58,259 bases of DNA from a virus, in the IMG/VR virus record IMGVR_UViG_3300047509_000193, positions 1-58,259 of that record, one strand, 5' to 3'. The translations under genes were made by a program, and so were the position numbers. The notes under the pieces were generated by a model. It saw nothing but the letters and a program-made list of their open reading frames with translations. It was not told the origin of the DNA and searched no databases. Position 1 is the stretch's first letter. Each line of letters opens with the position of its first letter. Of the stretch, positions 1 through 8,986 are shown piece after piece.

Positions 1-580
1 GGCCGTCGGCACCAACGGGGCGTATTTGCACAAGAACAAGATCCTTTGGCAGGACCTCGTAGATCGCCTTGTTGCCCTGCACCAAGTCCATGGTACGTTC
101 AAATGGACCGGAGGAGCGCTGCGCAGCGCCGAAGCATGGTACAAAGACAAGCTCCCGCCAAGGCCCAGCCACAGCAAGCTGACACATTACCTGCCAAGAC
201 GATGGGTCACAACCTTGAAGCTCACAATGGTGGCGAGCATAGCGCGTGCTGATGACCTTGTCATCCAGCTTGATGACTTTGACAGGGCTAGGGAATGGCT
301 TCTCGCCGCCGAGCATCATATGCCAGATATCTTTAGGGAGATGACCCAAAGGAGCGACACGCAAGTCATTCAGGAGTTGCATCAGTTCGCCTGGCGGACC
401 TATGCCAAGAACCAGCGTCCGCTAGATGAATCTCATCTCATCCACTTTCTTCAAAGCAGAATCCCAAGTGAGAAAATCCTCAAGGTCCTTGAAATTGCTG
501 AACGATCTAATTTCTTGTCTCGCGACGCGGGCACGAAGCTCTGGAAACCTCGGCCTGCGCATGAACGAGGAGTTGAATAG
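1..580 (+). CDS. P-loop helicase/primase-like protein, 3' part (continues from 57501)
   Basis: This is the C-terminal part of the gene that begins at 57501. Codons run in phase from base 2, and the 127-base terminal overlap keeps the frame open across the join. The part is largely helical, with the stop at 578-580. The internal TTG at 26 is not a real start; it only appears as one because the window cuts the gene. No catalytic motif was seen here, since the P-loop lies in the 5' part. Confidence 0.65.
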   Translation, partial: AVGTNGAYLHKNKILWQDLVDRLVALHQVHGTFKWTGGALRSAEAWYKDKLPPRPSHSKLTHYLPRRWVTTLKLTMVASIARADDLVIQLDDFDRAREWLLAAEHHMPDIFREMTQRSDTQVIQELHQFAWRTYAKNQRPLDESHLIHFLQSRIPSEKILKVLEIAERSNFLSRDAGTKLWKPRPAHERGVE

Positions 581-626
581 CCTTGCCCACCCTTCGTCTG
601 TCAAACAAGCCCACGGAGCCCCACCC

Positions 627-800
627 ATGCTTACCACCATCCGCGATCGCTATGTCGTCGAATGCGACTCCTGCGCCGAGATCCAAGAACTCGAAGACGA
701 CTTCGACATGAGCCGAGCGCAGATGAAAAGCTTAGGCTGGAGGGCCGTGAAGCACGGCCCAGAATGGACGCATCTTTGCCCGGACTGCAAGGAAGACTGA
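627..800 (+). CDS. small zinc-finger-like protein, 57 aa
   Basis: The protein has two Cys pairs, CDSC near the N-terminus and CPDC at the extreme C-terminus, which could bind one zinc. The ATG at 627 has a GGAG about 8 bases upstream. The frame is also open from an ATG at 561 overlapping the previous gene, so the start could be earlier. It belongs to the end of the early operon. Its function is unknown; DNA, RNA or protein binding is possible. Confidence 0.6.
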   Translation: MLTTIRDRYVVECDSCAEIQELEDDFDMSRAQMKSLGWRAVKHGPEWTHLCPDCKED

Positions 801-850
801 GCTAAGATGCGAAATCCGTCTTCACTGCATCGACTTTGGCAAAAATATAG

Positions 851-877
851 AGCAAAAGCAATTGCTTTTGCTATAAT
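851..877 (+). promoter_or_regulatory. extended -10 promoter (TGCTATAAT) abutting a perfect palindrome
   Basis: Positions 869-877 read TGCTATAAT, a perfect extended -10 (TGn plus TATAAT). Directly upstream, 851-872 is a perfect 22-base palindrome: AGCAAAAGCAA followed by its reverse complement, whose last base is the first T of the -10. No good -35 is visible, as is usual for extended -10 promoters. The layout suggests a regulated promoter for the genes at 903 and 1083. If the next gene starts at 807, the palindrome is inside it. Confidence 0.5.
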
Positions 878-902
878 AGATGCAGCTTTTCAGGAGCCAG
901 AT

Positions 903-1079
903 ATGGAAATCAAACTACAAGTAGGTCCACAATGGGTAGCTGTTAAAGCAGAAGACAATCACGAAGCCTACACTAAAGCCATCAAAATGGCTGCGGCTTT
1001 ATTGTGGGATAAGCTACATCCAGAAGAAATGGAAAATCTGTTACAAAAAGGCAGACAAGAATTAGCGAGAAAGACCTAA
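903..1079 (+). CDS. hypothetical protein, 58 aa
   Basis: A hypothetical protein with a beta-rich first half and a helical second half. I chose the ATG at 903 because AGGAG lies 7 bases upstream. The frame is open from an ATG at 807 (90 residues), but that start has a weak ribosome site and would place the promoter-like palindrome 851-877 inside the gene. The gene is more AT-rich than its neighbours. Function unknown. Confidence 0.55.
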   Translation: MEIKLQVGPQWVAVKAEDNHEAYTKAIKMAAALLWDKLHPEEMENLLQKGRQELARKT

Positions 1080-1082
1080 TAT

Positions 1083-1202
1083 ATGCTTGACTTCTTCGCC
1101 ACTCTCTTCCTCCTCGTCTACCTGGCTTTCTGGCCAGTTCTCTATACCCTTGTCTTCTGGGCCGTCTACAAATCTGTAGTCACCCTACTACGGGCCGATT
1201 AG
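1083..1202 (+). CDS. very small membrane protein, 39 aa
   Basis: ATG at 1083, TAG at 1200-1202. The peptide starts MLDFFATLFLLVYLAF and is hydrophobic over about residues 4-30, enough for one membrane helix, ending RAD. It is the last gene of the early arm and overlaps the stop of the convergent late gene (1188) by 15 bases. A membrane-active role is possible, but nothing in the sequence fixes it. Confidence 0.45.
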   Translation: MLDFFATLFLLVYLAFWPVLYTLVFWAVYKSVVTLLRAD

Positions 1203-3023
1203 CTTATTGCTGCCCTGCGCAGCAGGGGCCAGCAAGGCATTAGGCACCGCACGATTAAGCTCCGGTTGCAAGGCTCGGCCAGCATACGTAGCGCCCTGCC
1301 CATAAGCATTTACAGCAGCCTTGCCAAAGATCGAGGCAGCAAGAGTAGCAGCTGCCACTGCCGCTGCCCCTGGATGACTATGTACCAGGGGAATTATCTC
1401 GCTGGCAGCAGCTGTTCCCGCTGCCACTCCCATAGTCTTCGCTGCCGCGTGGTGCCCACCAAGGAAAAAGCTGTCTGCTGCTTTCTTTACTCCCCCTGTT
1501 GCTGTTGGGCTATCAATCAACTGTCCAACTCTTGCCCAAGCATCTACATCATCTGGCACGCCACCCCAAGCAAACTCCTTATACTTATTCCCAATAGCTG
1601 TCTGCACTCGCTTTGGGTCGATCATGCCAGTGGCCTTGGCATCATCAACCACAGGCTCCAAAGCCATCATAAGCCTTGTCTGCTTGCGCGCAAGGTTGAA
1701 TTCTTGCACATCCGCCGGTGCATTAGCCGGGTTACGAAGCAAGGAATCCTCCAGGGCACTTCGAAGCCTTACACCAAGATACTTCGTATTCTGATTATTT
1801 ATTAAGTCGTCGATCGGGCCACCCTTCTCGGTGAGGGCCTGAAATCGCACCCCTGGAATAGTGCCAGCCCTCCCAGGCACCGCTGCCGCTGTCCTCAGTT
1901 CACCAGCAATATTCTGTAGCGTATCATTAAACTGATTGTAATCCGAGTTCCCTGCACGTCTTGGTCCAAACTTCGCCACAGCTTTCGCTTGAATATCACC
2001 TAAATCCGTAATAAGCCCCCTGTCGTAGGGCGTCAGCGACAGCTTTGGCACAACCGCGTTATAGCGCGTGCTCAGGTCTGCCTTGGCCTGCCCAAAACTT
2101 GCTGGTGTAAAGTCCTCTGCATCGCTACCAATGAGCTTATTCCCTGCTGCATTGTATTGTTTGATTTGGTCCTTGGCCTTGCCAGCAGTAACAGATTCCA
2201 CATCAGGCCGAAGTTGTTTAGGAGCAAGATCAATTCCAAGATCCTTGGCGTCGCTGGCAAGCTGCGCCACCGGCCTTTCAATACGTCGCCCTGCAAAGGC
2301 ATTAAGCATGGGTGCAATAGGGCTCAGTACAGTTCCAACAGCCGCTCCAGTCGCTACTTGCTGCCCAAAGGATTCCTCTGGATTCACCTGGCTCTGCAAA
2401 GCCCCAGCTTCTGCCCCGAGCTTTGCTCCCGCCACCGGGACGCTAAGTAGCGCTCCACGTCCACCAGTCTGTCCAGCCAAGAACTTCTGCATAATCGGCG
2501 CGCCCTTAAGCAGGGCTTCTTCCCCATACTTAAGTCCCTTTAGGGCCATCCCCGTCGGCACGAGCGTAGTGGCAATGTCTGTGCCAAGAGCAAACTCTGG
2601 ATTCTGCTTCTCCCAGGCTTGTCTTGCGGCATCCACTGGCTGGCGCAGGGCCGCATAGCGATCTGAGAAGGTTCCTCCAGAGCCTTGGACAGCCCCGATC
2701 GCTGCATCGGCAGGGGTGTCAAGGCCAAGAGTCAGACCATGCCCTACTTGCCCTGCAATGCCCCATTCCCCCGCAAGCTCATCTTCTATCTTTTGCCTAA
2801 GCTGCGGCTTTGCTGCAAACTCTGCACTTGAAATAGGCTCACCGTCGGCACCTTGATGTCTTTGCTGCGCACGGCTCCAGACCTCCTTGTCCAGAGTGCT
2901 TGGTTCCCATTGCTGCAGAGTAGAATTTATGGTATCTTGGTCAGTATTGGCAGGGAACTGCATGACATGCCCATACCCCATATCCATATTTATAGGAGGT
3001 TCTGGTTCTGGTCTCTCGCTCAT
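1188..3023 (-). CDS. large ejection-type virion protein (P22 gp16-like position), 611 aa
   Basis: The last gene of the late arm. The ATG at 3023 overlaps the TGA of the upstream gene (ATGA), so I prefer it to the ATG 36 bases further up. It is Ala/Gly-rich and mostly helical, with glycine-alanine segments and a hydrophobic stretch near residues 540-575 that could insert in a membrane. It is the third of three large proteins placed after the neck genes, where P22-like phages encode proteins injected with the DNA. The assignment rests on position, size and composition. No lytic transglycosylase motif was recognised. Confidence 0.5.
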   Translation of the reverse strand: MSERPEPEPPINMDMGYGHVMQFPANTDQDTINSTLQQWEPSTLDKEVWSRAQQRHQGADGEPISSAEFAAKPQLRQKIEDELAGEWGIAGQVGHGLTLGLDTPADAAIGAVQGSGGTFSDRYAALRQPVDAARQAWEKQNPEFALGTDIATTLVPTGMALKGLKYGEEALLKGAPIMQKFLAGQTGGRGALLSVPVAGAKLGAEAGALQSQVNPEESFGQQVATGAAVGTVLSPIAPMLNAFAGRRIERPVAQLASDAKDLGIDLAPKQLRPDVESVTAGKAKDQIKQYNAAGNKLIGSDAEDFTPASFGQAKADLSTRYNAVVPKLSLTPYDRGLITDLGDIQAKAVAKFGPRRAGNSDYNQFNDTLQNIAGELRTAAAVPGRAGTIPGVRFQALTEKGGPIDDLINNQNTKYLGVRLRSALEDSLLRNPANAPADVQEFNLARKQTRLMMALEPVVDDAKATGMIDPKRVQTAIGNKYKEFAWGGVPDDVDAWARVGQLIDSPTATGGVKKAADSFFLGGHHAAAKTMGVAAGTAAASEIIPLVHSHPGAAAVAAATLAASIFGKAAVNAYGQGATYAGRALQPELNRAVPNALLAPAAQGSNKLIGP

Positions 3024-4795
3024 ATCCCTGGCACCCACTTCTTGCTGTCTGTATCCCAACGTTCTGGCTGCCTCGTCGTAGGATTCATCCTATGCGTTAT
3101 ACCAACTGGTGGCGCTACAGTCTCTGATGCCTTTGCTCCCCGCTCAGGCACCGGAATTTCTTGCGTACTAATCTTTCCCTCCTTAAGCATCTTATTCTGC
3201 CATTCATTCTCCCACCCAGTGATATCAAAATCAGGCCTTTTCCGAGCCTCTAGCAGAGCATCCTGCTGCTCCTTATCAAGCTTATACTGACCCTTCATAA
3301 AATTGAAAATCTTCTTAGCTGCATCTGGATCAGTATTCAGATTTGGATTCGCTTCCTGGAACTTCGCCCACTCCATTTGAGTGAACTTACCAGTATTTCC
3401 TTGCAGCGCATTTGTCATGCTTGTTGTAGCGAACGTTACCATGAACTTGTCAAATTCTTGTGCAGCGGAGAGATCTCCGCCGGCAATCCTATCTACAAGG
3501 CTCTGCGATACCCCTGGAATACCCTGAGCAATGCTTGCCAATTTTGCCTTGATTTCACTCAGGCCACCCGTCTGCGTCTTTTCCAAGAGCGGAATGACCT
3601 CTCCAAGCTGTCTTAGCATCTGCCCGCTAGAGGCAACCCGCTCGTTAAGGTTTTTGACGTACTCAATGGCAGGCTTACGCAGGTCTGCAGTTGCTACATT
3701 CTGCGGCTTGACAAGTCCGCTCGGCTGTCCTTGTCCAGGCACTGTGCCTCTTGCCCCAAGCTGTGAATCTTCCTCTGCTGTTGCACCTGCCACAGCGTTT
3801 GTCTGTGCCTGCGAAGCATTATTGCCAGCTTGGCCTGGTGGCGGTGGAGCCCCTGCTGCAGCACGCCTCGTCGCAGGCGTTCCAACAAGCGGATTGGCCT
3901 GCGCTGGAATGCCACCCTGCACAGTTAGTGGATTGCTTCCAGCAGGCCCCGGCGTGAAGCTCGAGCCACCAGGTGCCAGGGTTGTGCCTCGCTTCGGCAC
4001 CTGGTTTCCATATTCGTCGGTGACAGCCTCTGACCCTTCTCCAGGGGTCAGTGACTTGTTCGTCGTGCCAAGGAGCTTTGGTTGATTAGTCAACGAGTCG
4101 AAACCAATATGAAAGATCCTGTCATGTGCATCCACATGCTGGACTTGGCCTAGTCTTGCCTTGATCTGCTCGTCCAAGGGCTGCGCTTCGAGCGCCAAGC
4201 GCTCGACATAGTCTTGCAGTCCTTGCGGATCGTCAGGAACCTTACTTGCAGTCTCCATAATCCTGGCGCTCATCGCGGCCTTCACATCCGCAGGGATATT
4301 CGGATTCGTCCGAATGTTTGCCCAGGATTCACTTAAGGCATCCTGAAAGGCGCTCTTTGTAACAGGAATTTTATTGCCATTCTCATCGGTCCGCCCTAGG
4401 GTCGCCGCAGCAAACTGCGTATGCGTCTTATACGCCTCATTGAGCATCTTCTGCGTATCAGTGCCAAGCTGCAACTGCTTGATCTGCTTATCCACAAGGG
4501 TCGGCATGATATTGGCAAGGCCGAAGGCACCGATTGGACTGCCCTGCTTTGCCATATCGGCAGCAAGAGTACCGGCCTTCTTGAGATCGATCTGTCCAGT
4601 ATCAGGATCTGTGGCCTCGCCCAAGATGTGCCCTACAGCGAGCTTACTTTGTGTTTCCAACTGGTAGAGCTGGTTCTGGTTCTGCAGAAGCTGGTTTCGC
4701 GCCAGCGAATTGCTAATATCCATTGCCTGCCCGGCCGTTGCCAACGGATTTGGCGGAGGCTGCACACCAAGGGAGATGCTCGGATCTATGGGCAT
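3020..4795 (-). CDS. ejection-type virion protein (P22 gp20-like position), 591 aa
   Basis: The second of three consecutive large late proteins. The first 230 residues look helical, a low-complexity Gly/Pro/Ala/Gln region follows at about 270-370, and the rest is helical again. The C-terminus carries an N-P-x-T-x-Q-x-E-x-W-D-x-x-x-K-x-W-V pattern. The start is ATG 4795, two bases after the preceding stop. Order and composition match the DNA-ejection proteins of P22-like phages, but the sequence itself is not diagnostic. It could instead be another internal virion protein. Confidence 0.5.
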   Translation of the reverse strand: MPIDPSISLGVQPPPNPLATAGQAMDISNSLARNQLLQNQNQLYQLETQSKLAVGHILGEATDPDTGQIDLKKAGTLAADMAKQGSPIGAFGLANIMPTLVDKQIKQLQLGTDTQKMLNEAYKTHTQFAAATLGRTDENGNKIPVTKSAFQDALSESWANIRTNPNIPADVKAAMSARIMETASKVPDDPQGLQDYVERLALEAQPLDEQIKARLGQVQHVDAHDRIFHIGFDSLTNQPKLLGTTNKSLTPGEGSEAVTDEYGNQVPKRGTTLAPGGSSFTPGPAGSNPLTVQGGIPAQANPLVGTPATRRAAAGAPPPPGQAGNNASQAQTNAVAGATAEEDSQLGARGTVPGQGQPSGLVKPQNVATADLRKPAIEYVKNLNERVASSGQMLRQLGEVIPLLEKTQTGGLSEIKAKLASIAQGIPGVSQSLVDRIAGGDLSAAQEFDKFMVTFATTSMTNALQGNTGKFTQMEWAKFQEANPNLNTDPDAAKKIFNFMKGQYKLDKEQQDALLEARKRPDFDITGWENEWQNKMLKEGKISTQEIPVPERGAKASETVAPPVGITHRMNPTTRQPERWDTDSKKWVPGI

Positions 4796-4797
4796 GA

Positions 4798-5598
4798 CTA
4801 GGCTCCAGCACCGAAGAATCTAGAGTTTGGATTCAAAGTCTGACTTAAATCAATATTATTATTGTTATTTTTACTCAGCAAAGCACCAACCAAGGCGTTG
4901 GAGCCAAGGTTGTTGATGCCCCCTCCGATGGCGTTGCCGACACCGACCTGTCCAGCCGCTTGCGCGGCAGCACCGCTTGTCAGGAACTGGTTCGAGAAAT
5001 TTGTGCCCTGCACACCGAGGGCACCAGCGCCCGCCGCTGCGTTCTCACCGAGGTTGGCCTGTCCAGACAACATACTGAAGACCTGTTGGTTCTGGGTTAA
5101 GTAATTTTGCAGCTGCTGATTGTACGTCGTGCTTGCAAGCCCTGTAGCGTAGTTGGCGGCGCCCTTGAGGGCCGGGCCAGAGCGGCCCAGCCCCTGGCTC
5201 GCCATGCCACTCTGCACGGCCTGGAGGCCCTGATCAAGAGTAAACTTGTACCCGGGGGTCTGCGTCAAGTCCGCCGGACTGAAAGGCGCTGTGAGCGGAG
5301 CTGTCAAAGGGCTTGTCCCAGGTGCCGTCCCTGTCATTTGCCCCAGGGTGCCAAAGGCCCCTTGCCCTTGCTGCGCAAAGGGCTGTAGGCGGCTTGCTGC
5401 CGCCTGCGAGGCTGCCAAGGCATTTTGGCTAGCAATGATACTCGCCTGACTCTGCGTATCCGCCGCAGAGCTTGCCGCATTAGCGCCGATGCCCGCGCTA
5501 ACAAGGCCTGCCCCGGCGGACAGCGCAAGCGCTGTTCCAAGCCCAATGAACTGACAAAGGCAGGGCTCTGCCCAGTCGCCATCTATGCCTAGTCTCAT
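4798..5598 (-). CDS. DNA transfer/ejection protein (P22 gp7-like), 266 aa
   Basis: An Ala/Gly/Gln-rich protein with a hydrophobic N-terminal segment (about residues 18-40, rich in A, G and L) and repeated small-residue and Gln patterns. This composition is typical of phage DNA transfer proteins next to tail genes. ATG 5598 overlaps the upstream TGA. It is followed by the two larger ejection-type genes, so the trio matches the gp7-gp20-gp16 set in order. Likely role: injected with the genome to form or line a channel through the envelope. Confidence 0.6.
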   Translation of the reverse strand: MRLGIDGDWAEPCLCQFIGLGTALALSAGAGLVSAGIGANAASSAADTQSQASIIASQNALAASQAAASRLQPFAQQGQGAFGTLGQMTGTAPGTSPLTAPLTAPFSPADLTQTPGYKFTLDQGLQAVQSGMASQGLGRSGPALKGAANYATGLASTTYNQQLQNYLTQNQQVFSMLSGQANLGENAAAGAGALGVQGTNFSNQFLTSGAAAQAAGQVGVGNAIGGGINNLGSNALVGALLSKNNNNNIDLSQTLNPNSRFFGAGA

Positions 5599-6176
5599 TG
5601 CAACACCCTAGAGTCATAGTATGCCTGAGCCTTGCCAAACACCCTATCCATGCCAACGACATTGCTTCTGGCACGTTCCATCAGAATCTCTGGTTGTATT
5701 TGTATATTGAGGTCCTTGGTAAACTCCCACCAGGCAGGGTCCCACCGACAAGGCAAGCATTGTTCAAAGACGCGGCGAGCCGCGTCCTCGTGCTTAAGCT
5801 CTTGAAAGGTCGTCTGCAGAACGCCCTTGAGGGCACTTACCTCGTCCAGGGCAAAGCACAGTCTGTCAATGGCCCTCTCCAGCATGGGGCCCTGCCAACC
5901 AAGCGCTGCACAACTCTTGATGACCTCTGCCTTCGGTCGTCGCAAGACCACAAGGCGTGCTTGGGGCCACCTCCCAATGACCTCCGGCCAGCAAAGCGCC
6001 AGCTGCGTGTCACAGATTCCAAAGCGGGGCTTGCCAAGGATCTTATCAAGGTCCGAGAGTTGCCGAAAGGCCACCGACATCTCATGCACGCAGACCCAGT
6101 CGCCATAGGTTAGGAAGGCACTTAGCCACGCGCTCCTTGCGCGTGGCATGGCAAACACAATGAAGGGCCTTGTCAT
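5595..6176 (-). CDS. sulfotransferase-like P-loop protein, 193 aa
   Basis: The N-terminus reads FIVFAMPRARSAWLSAFL, resembling the 5'-phosphosulfate-binding loop of sulfotransferases (G-x-P-R-S-G-T-x-W-L). Further on, ARLVVLRRPKAEVIKSC resembles their 3'-phosphate-binding strand and helix. ATG 6176 overlaps the upstream TGA (ATGA). The family moves sulfate from PAPS to hydroxyl groups on sugars, lipids or proteins. It sits between a tail protein and the ejection genes. Substrate is unknown, and the canonical T of the first loop is absent, so activity is not certain. Confidence 0.55.
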   Translation of the reverse strand: MTRPFIVFAMPRARSAWLSAFLTYGDWVCVHEMSVAFRQLSDLDKILGKPRFGICDTQLALCWPEVIGRWPQARLVVLRRPKAEVIKSCAALGWQGPMLERAIDRLCFALDEVSALKGVLQTTFQELKHEDAARRVFEQCLPCRWDPAWWEFTKDLNIQIQPEILMERARSNVVGMDRVFGKAQAYYDSRVLQ

Positions 6177-6949
6177 AGCGCGATCTGCCATGCAGTCAAG
6201 GTACTATCCTTATTATTGCCAGAGATATTGAACAGAATCTTGCCGTTGACAGAGGTGAGGTCTTGGACAGAGATTCGCAGATTCCCCGCCGGAGCAGCCA
6301 ACACACCGGACAACGCCACAACGCCAGCCGCTCCAGCCGCAACAGTAAGCTCCGCACTTGCAATGACCGTTGTACCGTCCCACAGCCTCACAAGCATATT
6401 AGCCAAGGCAGGATCAAATAGTGTCACTGTGCCAGAAGCAAACCAGGTGCCAGTGGCACCCTGCACAACGCTCGGCCCATCGAAGTAGTTTGCCACATTG
6501 TTTAAGGCCACGTCACCAACAAGAGATGCAGTGAGAGGTAGGCCCAAACCAAGCAATGCTCTGACCTGTGCAACGGATAGATCTGCTGGCGTAGCCAGCA
6601 CTCCTGCTGCATTGCCCTTCAAGGTGCTTGCTGGTACCTTTGCTAAGCGAGGATTGTCAACGCCGTTTTGCACAATGTCTAGCCTGCCCAGCACGAAGCC
6701 AAGGGCATCAGCAAGGGCGAGGTCCTGGGATTGGCCAGGGCCAATCCCAGCATTGCCCTTCAAAGTCTGTGCAGGCACAAGCGCCAGTTTCACATTGCTT
6801 ATGCTCCCATCAGGCACCAAAGTCCCCGCCTTGTTAGTTCCAAGGATCTCGAAGAGGCCCAGAATGCACCTATAGAAGGCATTAGTTGGTCTACCATCCT
6901 GGTCAACCCACTGAGCTCTCGGTGACATAACCTGGTATTCGTTTGCCAA
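6173..6949 (-). CDS. tail fibre-type structural protein, 258 aa
   Basis: Contains two copies of the fibre-like motif [KR]-L-A-x-V-P-A-x-T-L-K-G-N-A, at about residues 54-67 and 100-113. Variants of this motif occur in many phage tail fibres. The C-terminal half is beta-strand rich (V/A/G). It lies between the gp10-like gene and the sulfotransferase-like gene, where P22-like phages carry tail-tip genes. Likely a virion tail appendage, with receptor binding possible. Exact role unproven. Confidence 0.55.
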   Translation of the reverse strand: MANEYQVMSPRAQWVDQDGRPTNAFYRCILGLFEILGTNKAGTLVPDGSISNVKLALVPAQTLKGNAGIGPGQSQDLALADALGFVLGRLDIVQNGVDNPRLAKVPASTLKGNAAGVLATPADLSVAQVRALLGLGLPLTASLVGDVALNNVANYFDGPSVVQGATGTWFASGTVTLFDPALANMLVRLWDGTTVIASAELTVAAGAAGVVALSGVLAAPAGNLRISVQDLTSVNGKILFNISGNNKDSTLTAWQIAL

Positions 6950-6952
6950 GGC

Positions 6953-8386
6953 CTAGCTTCCCATCGACAGCTGGTCGATCCAGGCACCATTCAAGGCTGT
7001 CAATTGGGGGCAGTCCCAAAAGAGTTCAAACACTCGATCCCTGGCGGCGCCCAGCCTTCGCCACTGCGGCTGCACAAGGTATTCGCCGGTCTGCCCGAGG
7101 CTCTGATCCAGGGCATTGCCCCAAGTCCGCCCTCGGTCATCGGACCAGCGGAGGAACACAATGGAGTCTCCCAGGCTGGCTTCGCCAGCCTGCATATCCG
7201 CGCGGAAGCTTGCATAGGACACTCGGTTCCCGTTGGACAGGATATGCGGAAAGCCCCTCCGACGGACAATGGCAACACCATTATCAGTAAAGGTGTCTGG
7301 GTCAATTTGATAAAGGGCGCCTGTTTCCCAGTCCTGGCCCCAATTAAGGCCATATGCAAAAGCAGCCGCCGATAGGCGGCTCCTATGTTCCCTCCCGTTG
7401 TTGTCCGTCCAAGTCTCCTCATGCCAAAGCTCCGTCTGCTTATCGTAGACCCAAGTGGCATCGACCGAGGGAAAGGTCAGGTAGTAAAAGATGTGGCCGC
7501 CGAGCTTGACCACAAAGCCAATGCCATCAGAGACTTTGCTATACTTCCTCAGGGCCTCTTCAATAGCGTAGGTGCTTATCCGTGTTACCTTGTATGGCTC
7601 TCCCATCACGACAAAGCGGGCGCCGTCCTTATCCTGGTCGAGCCAAAAGACATACTGGTCATGGGTGGCCACCGAGTAGGTCGCCGCACAACCATGCTCG
7701 AAGAACACGCCCGGCAAGATGGCGAAGGGAAAGGTGGGGTTGCCAGCGTTGAACCAGACTTCTGTGGTTAGACTGCCAATGAGCCAGATCTCACGATGCA
7801 CCACGGCAAGGGTTATTAGGCCGTCTGAGAATGCTGTCTTGCTCGCGAAGTAGAGAGGGTCCCAGACCAAGCCATTGGAGTGTGTGCTTTGGAACTCCTG
7901 CGTCGCAGGCACATTGGAGAGCACAAAGGTGTCCAGAAACCCTACCTTGTCAGCACCGAGGAACTGGACATCGGCAATCGGGGCAAAGGCATGCCCTGCC
8001 AAGGCAATAGTATACCCGACAGGACTGCCATCAACTAGTACAACCGTACTGCTGTCATCCGTCATTGAGCAGATGCTTGTCAAAGAGGCAAGGTTGCCAA
8101 GCAGGGTGAAGTTGCCCAAGGAATCGACAAAGTAAACACCAGTACCAACGACGGCAAAGAGCTCTCCGTTGGTGGCCCTATAGAGGCCACGGCCAAGCCC
8201 TGGACTCGGCGGCAAGCCCTGCTGCTTAAGCCCAGCGCGTAAGTAATGTGTCACCGGCGTCTCAGCATCACCCTGGTTGATCTCCGGCACCAGGTTGACA
8301 CAGCGCTGCGCTGAGGCAATGACGCTGCGCGCCTGATAAGTGCCGCCAAGCAGCTGAACTAGGTTATCATTCCGGGGCTTAGGCAA
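6953..8386 (-). CDS. packaged DNA stabilisation / head-closure protein (P22 gp10-like), 477 aa
   Basis: The N-terminal pattern (LLGGTYQARSVIASAQRCVN, then E-x-x-x-G-D-A-E-T-P and LPPSPGLGRGLYRATNG) resembles the P22 gp10 family. The rest alternates short beta strands, consistent with a propeller-like fold. In P22, gp10 plugs the portal under gp4 and before gp26. ATG 8386 overlaps the end of the preceding small gene by 8 bases. Position downstream of the gp4-like gene supports the call. Confidence 0.75.
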   Translation of the reverse strand: MPKPRNDNLVQLLGGTYQARSVIASAQRCVNLVPEINQGDAETPVTHYLRAGLKQQGLPPSPGLGRGLYRATNGELFAVVGTGVYFVDSLGNFTLLGNLASLTSICSMTDDSSTVVLVDGSPVGYTIALAGHAFAPIADVQFLGADKVGFLDTFVLSNVPATQEFQSTHSNGLVWDPLYFASKTAFSDGLITLAVVHREIWLIGSLTTEVWFNAGNPTFPFAILPGVFFEHGCAATYSVATHDQYVFWLDQDKDGARFVVMGEPYKVTRISTYAIEEALRKYSKVSDGIGFVVKLGGHIFYYLTFPSVDATWVYDKQTELWHEETWTDNNGREHRSRLSAAAFAYGLNWGQDWETGALYQIDPDTFTDNGVAIVRRRGFPHILSNGNRVSYASFRADMQAGEASLGDSIVFLRWSDDRGRTWGNALDQSLGQTGEYLVQPQWRRLGAARDRVFELFWDCPQLTALNGAWIDQLSMGS

Positions 8387-8558
8387 GCCTGCACCTATCC
8401 CGCAGATCTTTCTCCTGATACGCTCCGTACTTAACTTTGCTTACCACACCGTCCTGCCTTGTGATCTCGAGCACGAAGTCGCCCTCTGGCCCTACCTCGA
8501 GAACCTTGAAAACCTGCTTACCGTGAGCAGGCAGCCAGAGTTGCCCAACCTCTAGCAT
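8379..8558 (-). CDS. hypothetical small protein, 59 aa
   Basis: A beta-rich, charged protein starting MLEVGQLW. The pattern W-L-P-x-H-G-K-x-x-F-K-V-L-E-V-x-x-x-G-D-F-V suggests a small SH3-like barrel, which is inference. ATG 8558 was preferred over the longer frame because the upstream extension begins with TTG. It sits between two neck genes and is co-transcribed with them. Confidence 0.5.
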   Translation of the reverse strand: MLEVGQLWLPAHGKQVFKVLEVGPEGDFVLEITRQDGVVSKVKYGAYQEKDLRDRCRLA

Positions 8559-8560
8559 GG

Positions 8561-8974
8561 CTACGCCGAAGTCTCCTGCTTCCAAGCCCCTGGCTTGTAG
8601 CAGTAGAACTCACAAATGACACCAGTGGCAACAGTCACAGCGGTGCCATTGGCAGTCGGCGTCACTGTGCCATTGGGAGTAATGCGGTCCGTCCCGCTTG
8701 CGGCAAACACATTCACCGTCTGCGCTCCATTGTTTATCACCGCGATGTTCTGTCCGACGGTCTGGGCAGGGGGCAAGACCACACTATCCCCGCTGCTCGC
8801 GCAGACGCTGACTTCACATACGGAGGCATTGAGTGGCACAGCACCACTCTGCCCACCACCGGCCTTCGCCGTAATGCCAGACTGAGTGCCATATAAGAGG
8901 TTGACAAGCGCTTGCATCTGCGTACCGTCGAAGAGGCGCGGACCAGGGTCAAAGGACGGGACTTGGGTTGCCAT
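8561..8974 (-). CDS. structural protein between neck genes, 137 aa
   Basis: A Thr/Val/Ala-rich beta protein containing the stretch VINNGAQTVNVFAASGTDRI, a pattern common in short phage structural proteins that form beta-sandwiches. It starts at ATG 8974, 12 bases after the gp4-like stop, with AGGAG upstream. Likely a virion decoration or tail component. The precise role is not visible. Confidence 0.5.
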   Translation of the reverse strand: MATQVPSFDPGPRLFDGTQMQALVNLLYGTQSGITAKAGGGQSGAVPLNASVCEVSVCASSGDSVVLPPAQTVGQNIAVINNGAQTVNVFAASGTDRITPNGTVTPTANGTAVTVATGVICEFYCYKPGAWKQETSA

Positions 8975-8986
8975 AGGTAGGCTCCT

